Assembly: GCA_014801875.1 (NCBI GenBank)
Contig: JAAVDJ010000030.1
Span: 1-35,710, forward strand
Length of the DNA: 35,710 nt
Direction: 5' to 3'
DNA from: Bacteroides sp.
Lineage (GTDB): Bacteria > Bacteroidota > Bacteroidia > Bacteroidales > Muribaculaceae
Shown here: in pieces, positions 15,942 through 22,704 of the stretch
Position numbering within the stretch: the stretch's first letter is position 1
Layout of the letters: each line of letters opens with the position of its first letter
The notes under the pieces: generated by a model
Told to the model about the DNA's origin: nothing
Databases searched by the model: none
Seen by the model: only the letters and a program-made list of their open reading frames with translations
Translations under genes and position numbers: made by a program

Positions 15942-17780
15942 TTATATCTTAATAACGCCCTTTTCAGCCGTTTTGTTATTTGACTTCCGGTTGTTTGGCT
16001 CTTTAAGTTCAGGTTTACGGTTTTTCCTTTTCTTCCTCTTCCTCTTTTTCTTCTTCGGCTGAGGTGTTTCGCTCCCCCTTCCCGGTTTCGAAACAGAAGT
16101 AACTGTCAGAGCGCTCCCTGCCTCTTCTCTCCTTTTCTTCTTAGGAACGATTTCCTGTTGTGTCTTGGGGGCGACCTCCTGCTTCTTCTTAGGAGCTACC
16201 TCCTGCTGCTCCATCAGGTCAAGACTGAAAGCAAAGCGTATGGCATTACGAATCTTAATTCCCTCCTCATCCCCCTCCTTGAGAGTGGCGATGACCCCTG
16301 CCACATACTCATCCTTGCTACCATACCCTAAAAGGCGGGCCACACCGCATTCCCCAAGCATTGGCTTATGGTTGAAGACCTTGAGAATTTCAGCATAATC
16401 TTTCTTTCTCAATATATCCCTGAATTTCTCACGCAGTTCATCGTAGTGGCGCCGCGGAGCAAGAATAGAGGGAAGCGCACGAAGATGTGTCTCCATGGCT
16501 GTGATACAGGCGAAACGGCCATCAATCCTGCATTCCACCTCGCGTTTCACCCTATGGCGGACATGCTGCAACGCCTGCTCGTCATACCGACGCGAAAATT
16601 CAGCTATAACAAAAGCCGACACTTTGGAAAAGACATTTAGAGGGTCGCGTCCTCGTCTCTTTGCCATCGCTTTGATGACTCCTTCGAGCAGGAATAAATT
16701 CTCCACCTCCGCCACGTCAGGCACCATCACCGACTTCCTCCTAAGATAAGCCACTTCCGGCGCCGTGCGTCTGTCGCGATCCACTATACCCTTACTCTCA
16801 AGATGATGCATACTCTTGAGGTCGTTAAAGGTGCGCGTCGTCTCGATGACCTTGTCGCAAGAGCCGAGAGGACGCACAGTGCAGTCAGGGAAGACAAGAG
16901 GATAAAGACGGGCATCTATGCTGTGGCGTGCGTCCCCCTCTATGAAAAGAACGGGTTTGCGGGTGCCTATAAGGTCAACGAAAAGCTCATCGGTGAGATT
17001 CCCCGGAGGAAGCACTTCATAATCCCATGTCACGCTGTCAACGTCGTAACTCTTCACCCATATGCAGGCGTTGCTCGTTCGGGTGCTGACAAACTCCACA
17101 TCCACGGAGTTATAGACAAACGTGCAGTCGGGGCGCAATTCCTCAATGGAATTCCATAGATTTGTGAGAAGGGAGGGATGAAGGAATAGCGACGGGGCAT
17201 CTACAAAAATCACGGCAGAAGGCATTGCATAGAGCACGGCGGCTGCATAATAAAGCACAGCCTGCTCGCTGCGGCTCAACCGTTCGAGAGTGATTATGTC
17301 GGAGCCGGATGCGGTAGAAAACATCAGCTGTCCGGGCGTGCGCACAATCCGGTTTCCGGGAAAGACTTTTTCCCAAAGCCGGGCAATACGGTCAAGGCGA
17401 GTCGGCACCAACCTTACGCTCCCCTCCCCCTCCTCTTTTCTCTCCTTGACAGACAGGAGATATTCAAATTCATCTGCAAAAAGCATATAGGCGAGCTTAT
17501 CAAGCTCGCTGACGGCGTCTGTACGGATATAGGGGCGGTTGCGGACAGCCTCGGCAAACTGCATGTCGATGCTTCCGGGGCGTTCAGACACCTCCCTCTC
17601 CGGAAAAGGGGCGCTTAGGGCGGAAATGCAATACGCGCGCTCCTCATTGAGCCGGGTGAGCTCCTCCATGAAACTGGACTTCCCCACCCCGCTTCCGCCG
17701 ATTATCGAGACTTGCCTCACCTCCGGAAGCGCCCAACGGTTATTGCCCGAAACGCAGGGAGGAAGCTTGAGTTTTTTCAT
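15942..17780 (-). CDS. AAA/ABC-type ATPase with DUF4435 (OLD-like TOPRIM) domain and lysine-rich tail
   Basis: A protein of about 612 residues. Walker A GGSGVGKS is at 28-35, an ABC-like signature LSRSEQ at 168-173, and the Walker B strand VIFVDAP at 190-196. The usual Glu after the Walker B Asp is Ala here. Residues about 270-390 resemble DUF4435, a TOPRIM-like domain, with the key FIEGD (Glu281) and VDRDR (334-337) motifs. The overall layout is like OLD-family nucleases. The last 88 residues are low-complexity and very basic, with repeated QEVAPKK units and a Lys/Arg run. The frame is open from 17831, but a good promoter at 17801-17832 would start transcription near 17795, so the Met at 17780 is preferred. 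Possible defence or DNA-repair role; not demonstrated. Confidence 0.72.
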   Translation of the reverse strand: MKKLKLPPCVSGNNRWALPEVRQVSIIGGSGVGKSSFMEELTRLNEERAYCISALSAPFPEREVSERPGSIDMQFAEAVRNRPYIRTDAVSELDKLAYMLFADEFEYLLSVKERKEEGEGSVRLVPTRLDRIARLWEKVFPGNRIVRTPGQLMFSTASGSDIITLERLSRSEQAVLYYAAAVLYAMPSAVIFVDAPSLFLHPSLLTNLWNSIEELRPDCTFVYNSVDVEFVSTRTSNACIWVKSYDVDSVTWDYEVLPPGNLTDELFVDLIGTRKPVLFIEGDARHSIDARLYPLVFPDCTVRPLGSCDKVIETTRTFNDLKSMHHLESKGIVDRDRRTAPEVAYLRRKSVMVPDVAEVENLFLLEGVIKAMAKRRGRDPLNVFSKVSAFVIAEFSRRYDEQALQHVRHRVKREVECRIDGRFACITAMETHLRALPSILAPRRHYDELREKFRDILRKKDYAEILKVFNHKPMLGECGVARLLGYGSKDEYVAGVIATLKEGDEEGIKIRNAIRFAFSLDLMEQQEVAPKKKQEVAPKTQQEIVPKKKRREEAGSALTVTSVSKPGRGSETPQPKKKKRKRKKRKNRKPELKEPNNRKSNNKTAEKGVIKI

Positions 17781-17800
17781 AGGCCATAAGATTTCGAGTC

Positions 17801-17832
17801 CAAATGTAGGCATTTTAAAGGGAAAACCCAAA
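17801..17832 (-). promoter_or_regulatory. Promoter of the ATPase-glgB unit
   Basis: On the minus strand TTTG (17829-17832), 20 bases, then TACATTTG (17801-17808). Initiation near 17795 leaves a leader of about 15 nt before the ATG at 17780 and excludes the upstream ATGs of the open frame. Confidence 0.75.
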
Positions 17833-17848
17833 TGTATGGGAGAGAATT

Positions 17849-17880
17849 TTTGTCTGCATGCAAAAAAAATTGTAAATTTG
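17849..17880 (+). promoter_or_regulatory. Promoter of ribE
   Basis: TTTG (17849-17852), exactly 20 bases, then TAAATTTG (17873-17880). The start codon is 34 bases further. This promoter is back to back with the minus-strand one, with only 16 bases between the two -33 boxes. Confidence 0.8.
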
Positions 17881-17913
17881 CAGTAAGCATTAATTATAAC
17901 AACATCCCAATAT

Positions 17914-18519
17914 ATGTTTTCAGGAATAGTAGAAGACGCAATCGAGGTTACCGGTCTGCGTCACGAGGAGGGAAACCTCCATATAACCCTCCGCTGCCCA
18001 TTTGCCGACGAACTTCGCATTGACCAAAGCGTATCCCATAACGGAGTGTGCCTCACGGTTGTCTCCCTCCCCGGAGATGGCACTTACACCGTCACCGCCA
18101 TAAAGGAGACCCTCGAACGCAGCAACCTCGGCGGTCTGAAAGTGGGTGATCTCGTCAACGTGGAGCGAAGCATGAAAATCGACGGACGCCTGGACGGACA
18201 TATCGTGCAAGGACACGTCGACACGACAGCCGAATGTCTCGGTGTGGAGGAAGCTGACGGCAGTTGGTATTATACCTTCAAATATGCAATCGACCCGGCA
18301 ATGGCCCGGAAAGGTTATGTGACCGTAGAGAAAGGGTCTGTGACTGTCAACGGTGTGAGCCTGACTGTCTGCGATTCCGAGCGCGACAGTTTCCGCGTTG
18401 CAATCATCCCTTATACTCATGACCACACCAATTTCCATCGTATTGAAAAAGGCACCAAGGTCAACATCGAGTTTGATATCATCGGGAAATATCTTGCGCG
18501 TCTCAGCGAATTTGCGTAA
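17914..18519 (+). CDS. ribE: Riboflavin synthase, alpha chain
   Basis: Converts two 6,7-dimethyl-8-ribityllumazine molecules into riboflavin and a pyrimidinedione, the last step of riboflavin synthesis. It has 201 residues, the normal length, and starts with the invariant MFSGIVE. Two lumazine-binding repeats are visible, about 1-97 and 98-190. Each carries the typical core: SHNGVCLTV in the first, VNGVSLTV in the second, with G-H-I-V-Q-G-H-V-D at the junction. There is no room for an FMN riboswitch: the promoter lies only 34 nt upstream. It is followed by the heptamer array and cmk. No other rib genes are in the window. Confidence 0.96.
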   Translation: MFSGIVEDAIEVTGLRHEEGNLHITLRCPFADELRIDQSVSHNGVCLTVVSLPGDGTYTVTAIKETLERSNLGGLKVGDLVNVERSMKIDGRLDGHIVQGHVDTTAECLGVEEADGSWYYTFKYAIDPAMARKGYVTVEKGSVTVNGVSLTVCDSERDSFRVAIIPYTHDHTNFHRIEKGTKVNIEFDIIGKYLARLSEFA

Positions 18520-18520
18520 G

Positions 18521-18646
18521 AGGCTCAAGGCATGAGGCTCAAGGCACGAGGCTCAAGGCACGAGGCTCAAGGCTCAAGGCACGAGGCTTAAGCCTAAGTA
18601 TAAAACCTGATACCTAAGACCTAAAGCCTATAACCTATAACCTAAA
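18521..18646. repeat. Array of 18 degenerate heptamers between ribE and cmk
   Basis: The gap divides exactly into 18 seven-base units with no indel. Units 1-10 are aggctca, aggcatg, aggcacg or aggctta. Units 11-18 are of the agcctaa, acctaaa, acctata type. The switch is at the palindrome AGGCTTAAGCCT formed by units 10 and 11, so the first half is roughly the reverse complement of the second half. The array starts one base after the ribE stop and ends four bases before the cmk ATG. Confidence 0.9.
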
Positions 18647-18650
18647 AAAT

Positions 18651-19349
18651 ATGTCGAAGAAAATAATTATAGCGATTGACGGATATTCCTCTTCCGGCAA
18701 AAGCACAATGGCTCGTGCGCTCGCCCGCCGTATCGGTTATGTATATGTCGATTCCGGAGCGATGTACCGCGCGGTGACTCTCTATGCCATGCGCAACGGA
18801 ATGACCTCCCCTGATGGAAAGATCGACACTCCGCGCCTCGTGGCTGCCCTCCCTCAGATTGAGGTGACCTTTAATGCCGCAGGAGCTGACGGTGTGCAGC
18901 ACACCCTTCTCAACGGAGAGGATGTGGAGAAAGAGATTCGCTCCATGGAGGTCAGCTCTCTCGTAAGCCCTGTAGCTGTGATTCCGGAGGTGCGTGAACG
19001 CTTGGTGGCTCTTCAGCAGAAATTCGGCGAAGAGAAAGGGATTGTGATGGATGGCCGCGACATAGGGACTACCGTGTTCCCCGACGCTGAGATGAAGGTA
19101 TTCGTCTGTGCCGGTCCGGAGGTACGCGCCAGGCGGCGCTGGCTGGAGCTCAAGGAGAAGGGTGAGGAAACAGACTTCGAGGCTGTGCTTGCAAACGTGA
19201 AGGAGCGCGACCGCATCGACACAACCCGTGAGGTTTCACCCTTGCGCAAAGCTGAAGACGCCCTTGAGCTTGACAACGGAGAGATGACCCCGGCCGAGCA
19301 GATGGAGTGGCTTATGGATAAATTCTATTCTATATCGGGGGAAAAATGA
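18651..19349 (+). CDS. cmk: Cytidylate kinase
   Basis: Phosphorylates CMP and dCMP with ATP, a step of pyrimidine nucleotide salvage and DNA precursor supply. It has 232 residues, the usual length for bacterial CMP kinases. The P-loop GYSSSGKST is at 11-19. The substrate-binding region has DSGAMYRAV (34-42). GRDIGTTVFPDA is at about 127-138, and the LID region has RARRRWLE and the RDRIDTTREVSPL motif. The heptamer array sits directly upstream, and the stop overlaps the ispH start by 4 nt (ATGA), so they are translationally coupled. Confidence 0.96.
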   Translation: MSKKIIIAIDGYSSSGKSTMARALARRIGYVYVDSGAMYRAVTLYAMRNGMTSPDGKIDTPRLVAALPQIEVTFNAAGADGVQHTLLNGEDVEKEIRSMEVSSLVSPVAVIPEVRERLVALQQKFGEEKGIVMDGRDIGTTVFPDAEMKVFVCAGPEVRARRRWLELKEKGEETDFEAVLANVKERDRIDTTREVSPLRKAEDALELDNGEMTPAEQMEWLMDKFYSISGEK

Positions 19350-20227
19350 AAGTTGAAATCGACAGTAATTCAGGTTTCTGTTTCGGTGTAGTGACGGCAA
19401 TACGCAAAGCCGAAGAGGAGCTTGACTCTTCCGGACAGCTCTATTGCCTCGGCGACATCGTCCACAACGCTTCCGAAGTGGACCGCCTCTGCGGAAAGGG
19501 TCTTGAGACCATCACTCATGAAGACCTCGGAAGGCTGCATGACGTGAAGGTGCTTCTCCGCGCCCACGGGGAGCCGCCGCGCACCTACAGCACCGCCCTC
19601 GCCAACAATATAAAGATTATCGACGCCACATGCCCCGTAGTGCTCCAGCTTCAGAGACGCATCAAGCAAGCCTACGACGAAGGGGTCGAGGCCGAACGCA
19701 AGGGGGGGAGCAAACCCCTGATTGTGATTTATGGTAAGAACGGTCATGCCGAGGTCAACGGCCTTGTGGGTCAGACCAACGGTGAAGCGGTCGTAATCCA
19801 GGATGTGTCAGGCATCGACACTCTTGACCTCAACCGCGACATCCTTCTATATTCGCAGACCACAAAATCTCTCGAGGGTTTTCGCGAGGTGGTCGAAGAG
19901 ATAAAGAAGCGGAAGAAAGAGGGGGATTTCCGCTATTTCGACACCATCTGCCGGCAGGTGTCAAACCGTATGGAGAAGATGAGGGAATTTGCCCGGACCC
20001 ACGAGGTGGTCATTTTCGTCAGCGGAGCTAAAAGCTCAAACGGAAAGGTGCTCTTCGAGAAATGCAAGGAAGTCAACCCCCGCACCCATCTCATATCAGA
20101 AGAATCCGAACTTGATCCTTCCTGGACGGAGGGAGCGGAAACTGTCGGTGTGTGTGGAGCGACCTCCACTCCGCTGTGGCTGATGGAGAAAGTGGCCGAA
20201 ACAGTCAGAGTGAGTCATGGCGAATAA
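19346..20227 (+). CDS. ispH: 4-hydroxy-3-methylbut-2-enyl diphosphate reductase
   Basis: Last enzyme of the MEP isoprenoid pathway: reduces HMBPP to IPP and DMAPP with a [4Fe-4S] cluster. It has 293 residues. The three cluster cysteines are Cys12 (GFCFG), Cys96 (DATCP) and Cys202 (TICRQ). The substrate-binding His residues His40 (IVHN), His74 (AHG) and the catalytic Glu136 (HAEVNG) are present, as is the C-terminal GATSTPLWLM. The start overlaps cmk by 4 nt and the end overlaps tadA by 11 nt, so the three genes form a compact operon. In other Bacteroidota cmk and ispH are also often neighbours. Confidence 0.96.
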   Translation: MKVEIDSNSGFCFGVVTAIRKAEEELDSSGQLYCLGDIVHNASEVDRLCGKGLETITHEDLGRLHDVKVLLRAHGEPPRTYSTALANNIKIIDATCPVVLQLQRRIKQAYDEGVEAERKGGSKPLIVIYGKNGHAEVNGLVGQTNGEAVVIQDVSGIDTLDLNRDILLYSQTTKSLEGFREVVEEIKKRKKEGDFRYFDTICRQVSNRMEKMREFARTHEVVIFVSGAKSSNGKVLFEKCKEVNPRTHLISEESELDPSWTEGAETVGVCGATSTPLWLMEKVAETVRVSHGE

Positions 20228-20723
20228 CCCCTCAGGCAGTATTTCCCTTCCCGAAGGCCTACTGTCAGGGAATATCGACGAATATTTCATGCGTCAGGCT
20301 CTTATGGAGGCCGAGAAAGGGGGAAAGGAAGATGAAGTCCCGATCGGGGCCGTGATTGTGAGCGGAGGAAGAATCATCGCCCGCTCCCACAACATGACGG
20401 AGTGTCTGAATGACGTCACAGCCCATGCGGAGATGCTCGCTATCACGGCAGCTGCCGAAGCGCTCGGGGGGAAATATCTTCCGGGTTGCACACTTTACGT
20501 GACAGTGGAACCTTGCCCGATGTGTGCCGGGGCGTTGGGATGGAGCCAGATAGGAAGAATTGTATATGGAGCCCCGGATGAGAAACGTGGCTACCGATCT
20601 GTGTCGGGAGGAGGGTATAAATCTCCTCTTCATCCCAAAACTATAGTGACCGAAGGTGTCTTGAAAGAAGAATGTAGCGAAATAATGAGAACATTCTTCC
20701 AAGGCAAAAGGCGCAAACGTTAA
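20217..20723 (+). CDS. tadA: tRNA adenosine(34) deaminase-like nucleoside deaminase
   Basis: Zinc-dependent deaminase of the CDA fold that probably converts A34 to inosine in tRNA-Arg(ACG). It has 168 residues. The zinc and proton-shuttle motif HAE (70-72) and PCPMC (99-103) are intact, and NMTECLNDVTAHAE and MCAGALGWSQIGRIVYG are typical for TadA. About 20 residues precede the usual family start (DEYFMRQAL). The first Met overlaps ispH by 11 nt, so Met25 at 20289 is a possible alternative start. The C-terminus is basic (GKRRKR). A guanine or cytosine deaminase is less likely, given the TadA-like blocks. Confidence 0.9.
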   Translation: MANNPSGSISLPEGLLSGNIDEYFMRQALMEAEKGGKEDEVPIGAVIVSGGRIIARSHNMTECLNDVTAHAEMLAITAAAEALGGKYLPGCTLYVTVEPCPMCAGALGWSQIGRIVYGAPDEKRGYRSVSGGGYKSPLHPKTIVTEGVLKEECSEIMRTFFQGKRRKR

Positions 20724-20759
20724 AATAATACGCTTTTTATCTTTTTTTGTTAAAAAACA

Positions 20760-20789
20760 TTGTTAATTCAATTAATTTATTTAACTTTG
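20760..20789 (+). promoter_or_regulatory. Promoter of the ADP-ribosylglycohydrolase-menA-dnaB unit
   Basis: TTG (20760-20762), 19 bases, TAACTTTG (20782-20789). It gives a leader of about 60 nt before the ATG at 20855 and separates this unit from tadA, although no clear terminator lies between them. Confidence 0.65.
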
Positions 20790-20854
20790 CGAAAACTGAC
20801 CGTAATAACACCATGCTTCTCTCTCCGGACAGGGGCTAAAAATTGACTACATCA

Positions 20855-21799
20855 ATGGCAAAATCTATCAAAGATAAAGTTTTTGGAGCCGTCTATGGAT
20901 ATGCAATCGGCGACGCGCTCGGATTGGCTACAGAATTCATGAGCCGTAAGGAAGTGGCACGCTACTATCCTGACGGAGTGACATCCTACTCACAAATCAT
21001 ACGCGATGCCCATCGTTCCCAATGGAAACGTGGCGAATGCAGCACCGACACAAAAATCGTCGGTGAGCAGCTCATCAGCCTCGCCGAGAAAGGGGGGATA
21101 GATTATATGGACGTGGCCGCACGCTACCGCCGTCTCTACGAGTCGGATAACATCGACCTTACCCCAAATCTGCGTTGGGTGCTTTCTCAGAAGGATTTCG
21201 CCTCCGACCCGTTCGCCACCTCCAAAAGGATATGGAGCAGCATGAAGAAATTCGAAGCCTCCAGCGAATGTCTCGGCCGAGCCCTCTTCGCCGGAATATG
21301 GAATGAGAACCTTCCCGAGACTGCCGTCACACTATGCCGTTTGACCCATTACAATTCACGATGTGAAGCGGCTTCTGCAATTATCGCATGCATGGCGGCG
21401 TCGCTTATGTGGGAAGAGAAACCTGCCTCCTATGAATCTTTGGTTCAAATCGCGCGTGACATCAATCCTGACAGCATAAGATATATTGAAATAGCTCACG
21501 ACGGCACTATCGAAGACCTTCATCTCGATGATCCCGACACATTCTGGTATGTCAGAAAAGCTATGGCTTGTGGCCTCTGGGCTGTATGGCATTGCGACGA
21601 TCCCACACGGGCCATCCATACGATTATCAACCAAGGAGGGGATGCTGACACGAATGCAGCCCTCGCACAAGGTCTTTTGGGCATCAAATATGGGTTTGAC
21701 GCTCTCGACCCCACTCTCGTGGAGGGTCTGCTAAATAAAGAGAAGGTGAATCAAATAGCCTCTTCACTGACCGAATTGCTTGAGAAAAGAGAAAAATGA
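20855..21799 (+). CDS. ADP-ribosylglycohydrolase family protein
   Basis: A 314-residue member of the ARH/DraG fold, which removes ADP-ribose from proteins or nucleic acids or hydrolyses related N- or O-glycosides. The N-terminal GAVYGYAIGDALG (11-23) and the C-terminal INQGGDADTNAALAQGLLG are classic. The first metal site, usually T-D-D-T, reads S-T-D-T here (in GECSTDTKI), so one Asp ligand seems replaced by Thr while the second site keeps D-A-D. The frame can be extended to a TTG at 20843; I take the ATG at 20855. The stop overlaps menA by 4 nt. Substrate unknown. Confidence 0.85.
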   Translation: MAKSIKDKVFGAVYGYAIGDALGLATEFMSRKEVARYYPDGVTSYSQIIRDAHRSQWKRGECSTDTKIVGEQLISLAEKGGIDYMDVAARYRRLYESDNIDLTPNLRWVLSQKDFASDPFATSKRIWSSMKKFEASSECLGRALFAGIWNENLPETAVTLCRLTHYNSRCEAASAIIACMAASLMWEEKPASYESLVQIARDINPDSIRYIEIAHDGTIEDLHLDDPDTFWYVRKAMACGLWAVWHCDDPTRAIHTIINQGGDADTNAALAQGLLGIKYGFDALDPTLVEGLLNKEKVNQIASSLTELLEKREK

Positions 21800-22704
21800 A
21801 AGAATGGATCGAGGCTATGAGGCTGCGGACTCTCCCCGTAAGTGTGGCGGGAGTTGTGGCCGGGACGGGTTGTGCGGTGTTCCATCATGGTTTCTCCCTT
21901 GTGCCGATGATGATATGTCTGTTTTTTGCCGTCATCGCCCAGATAGCCTCAAATTTTGCTAACGAATATTACGATTTTAAAAAGGGTCTTGACAAAAAGG
22001 GTCGCGAAGGATTCCGTCGCGGTGTGACAGAGGGCGACATTGCTCCCGAAGCTATGCGTAAGGCAACCTTCACCCTCCTGGCCATAGATATTGTCATAGG
22101 GTGCTCCCTTATCTGGTGGGGAGGTTGGTGGCTCGTGCCGGTTGGCGCGGCCATCGCCATCTTTGCCCTCGCCTATAGTGCGGGTCCCTACCCCCTCTCC
22201 CACCATGGATTAGGAGACGTTGCCGTAGTCATCTTCTTCGGCCTTGTCCCGGTCGTCTTCACAGAATATGTCCAGACCCGTGTGTTCAGTCTTGACAGTG
22301 TGACGCTTTGCGCCGCCTTTGGAGTGGGTCTTCTCGCAGCGAATGTCTTGATCGTCAACAACTATCGTGACGTCAAAGATGATGCTGAAGCCGGAAAACG
22401 CACCACAGTGGTAATTTTCGGCAGGAAATTCATGTCTCGGGTTTATTTCTTCAACGCAATAGCCGGAAATTGTCTTTTCGCTATGGCCGCCACCAATGCG
22501 CCCGCATGGACTGCCGCCATCTGGGCCTCCCTTGCAGGGGCCAATCTTATCCTTTGGAATAAGATGAAAGTCTCGGAAGGGGCACAGCTGAATCATGTGC
22601 TGAAATTCACCTCCATACTCCTATTCGTCGGCTCACTCTTCCTTTTGGCCGTGCTCTCGCTCTGGCCTCAGGGAGCCTGGGCCAACCAACTATCAATTCC
22701 GTAA
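21796..22704 (+). CDS. menA: 1,4-dihydroxy-2-naphthoate polyprenyltransferase
   Basis: Inner-membrane UbiA-family prenyltransferase that joins DHNA to a polyprenyl diphosphate in menaquinone synthesis. It has 302 residues and about eight to nine hydrophobic helices. The first Asp-rich motif is N53-FANEYYD-FKKGLD66. The second is NNYRDVKDDAEAGKRT (188-203). The N-terminal RLRTLPVSVAGVVAG is typical of MenA. It is coupled to the upstream gene through ATGA and to dnaB through TAATG, so the three are one transcript. The other men genes are not in this window. Confidence 0.94.
   Translation: MKEWIEAMRLRTLPVSVAGVVAGTGCAVFHHGFSLVPMMICLFFAVIAQIASNFANEYYDFKKGLDKKGREGFRRGVTEGDIAPEAMRKATFTLLAIDIVIGCSLIWWGGWWLVPVGAAIAIFALAYSAGPYPLSHHGLGDVAVVIFFGLVPVVFTEYVQTRVFSLDSVTLCAAFGVGLLAANVLIVNNYRDVKDDAEAGKRTTVVIFGRKFMSRVYFFNAIAGNCLFAMAATNAPAWTAAIWASLAGANLILWNKMKVSEGAQLNHVLKFTSILLFVGSLFLLAVLSLWPQGAWANQLSIP

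Noticed and set aside
17881..17913. FMN riboswitch before ribE
   Set aside because: Only about 30 nt separate the promoter from the start codon, far too short for the FMN aptamer.
17920..18528. Minus-strand frame of 202 codons
   Set aside because: It is antisense to ribE, which is a full-length and unmistakable riboflavin synthase.
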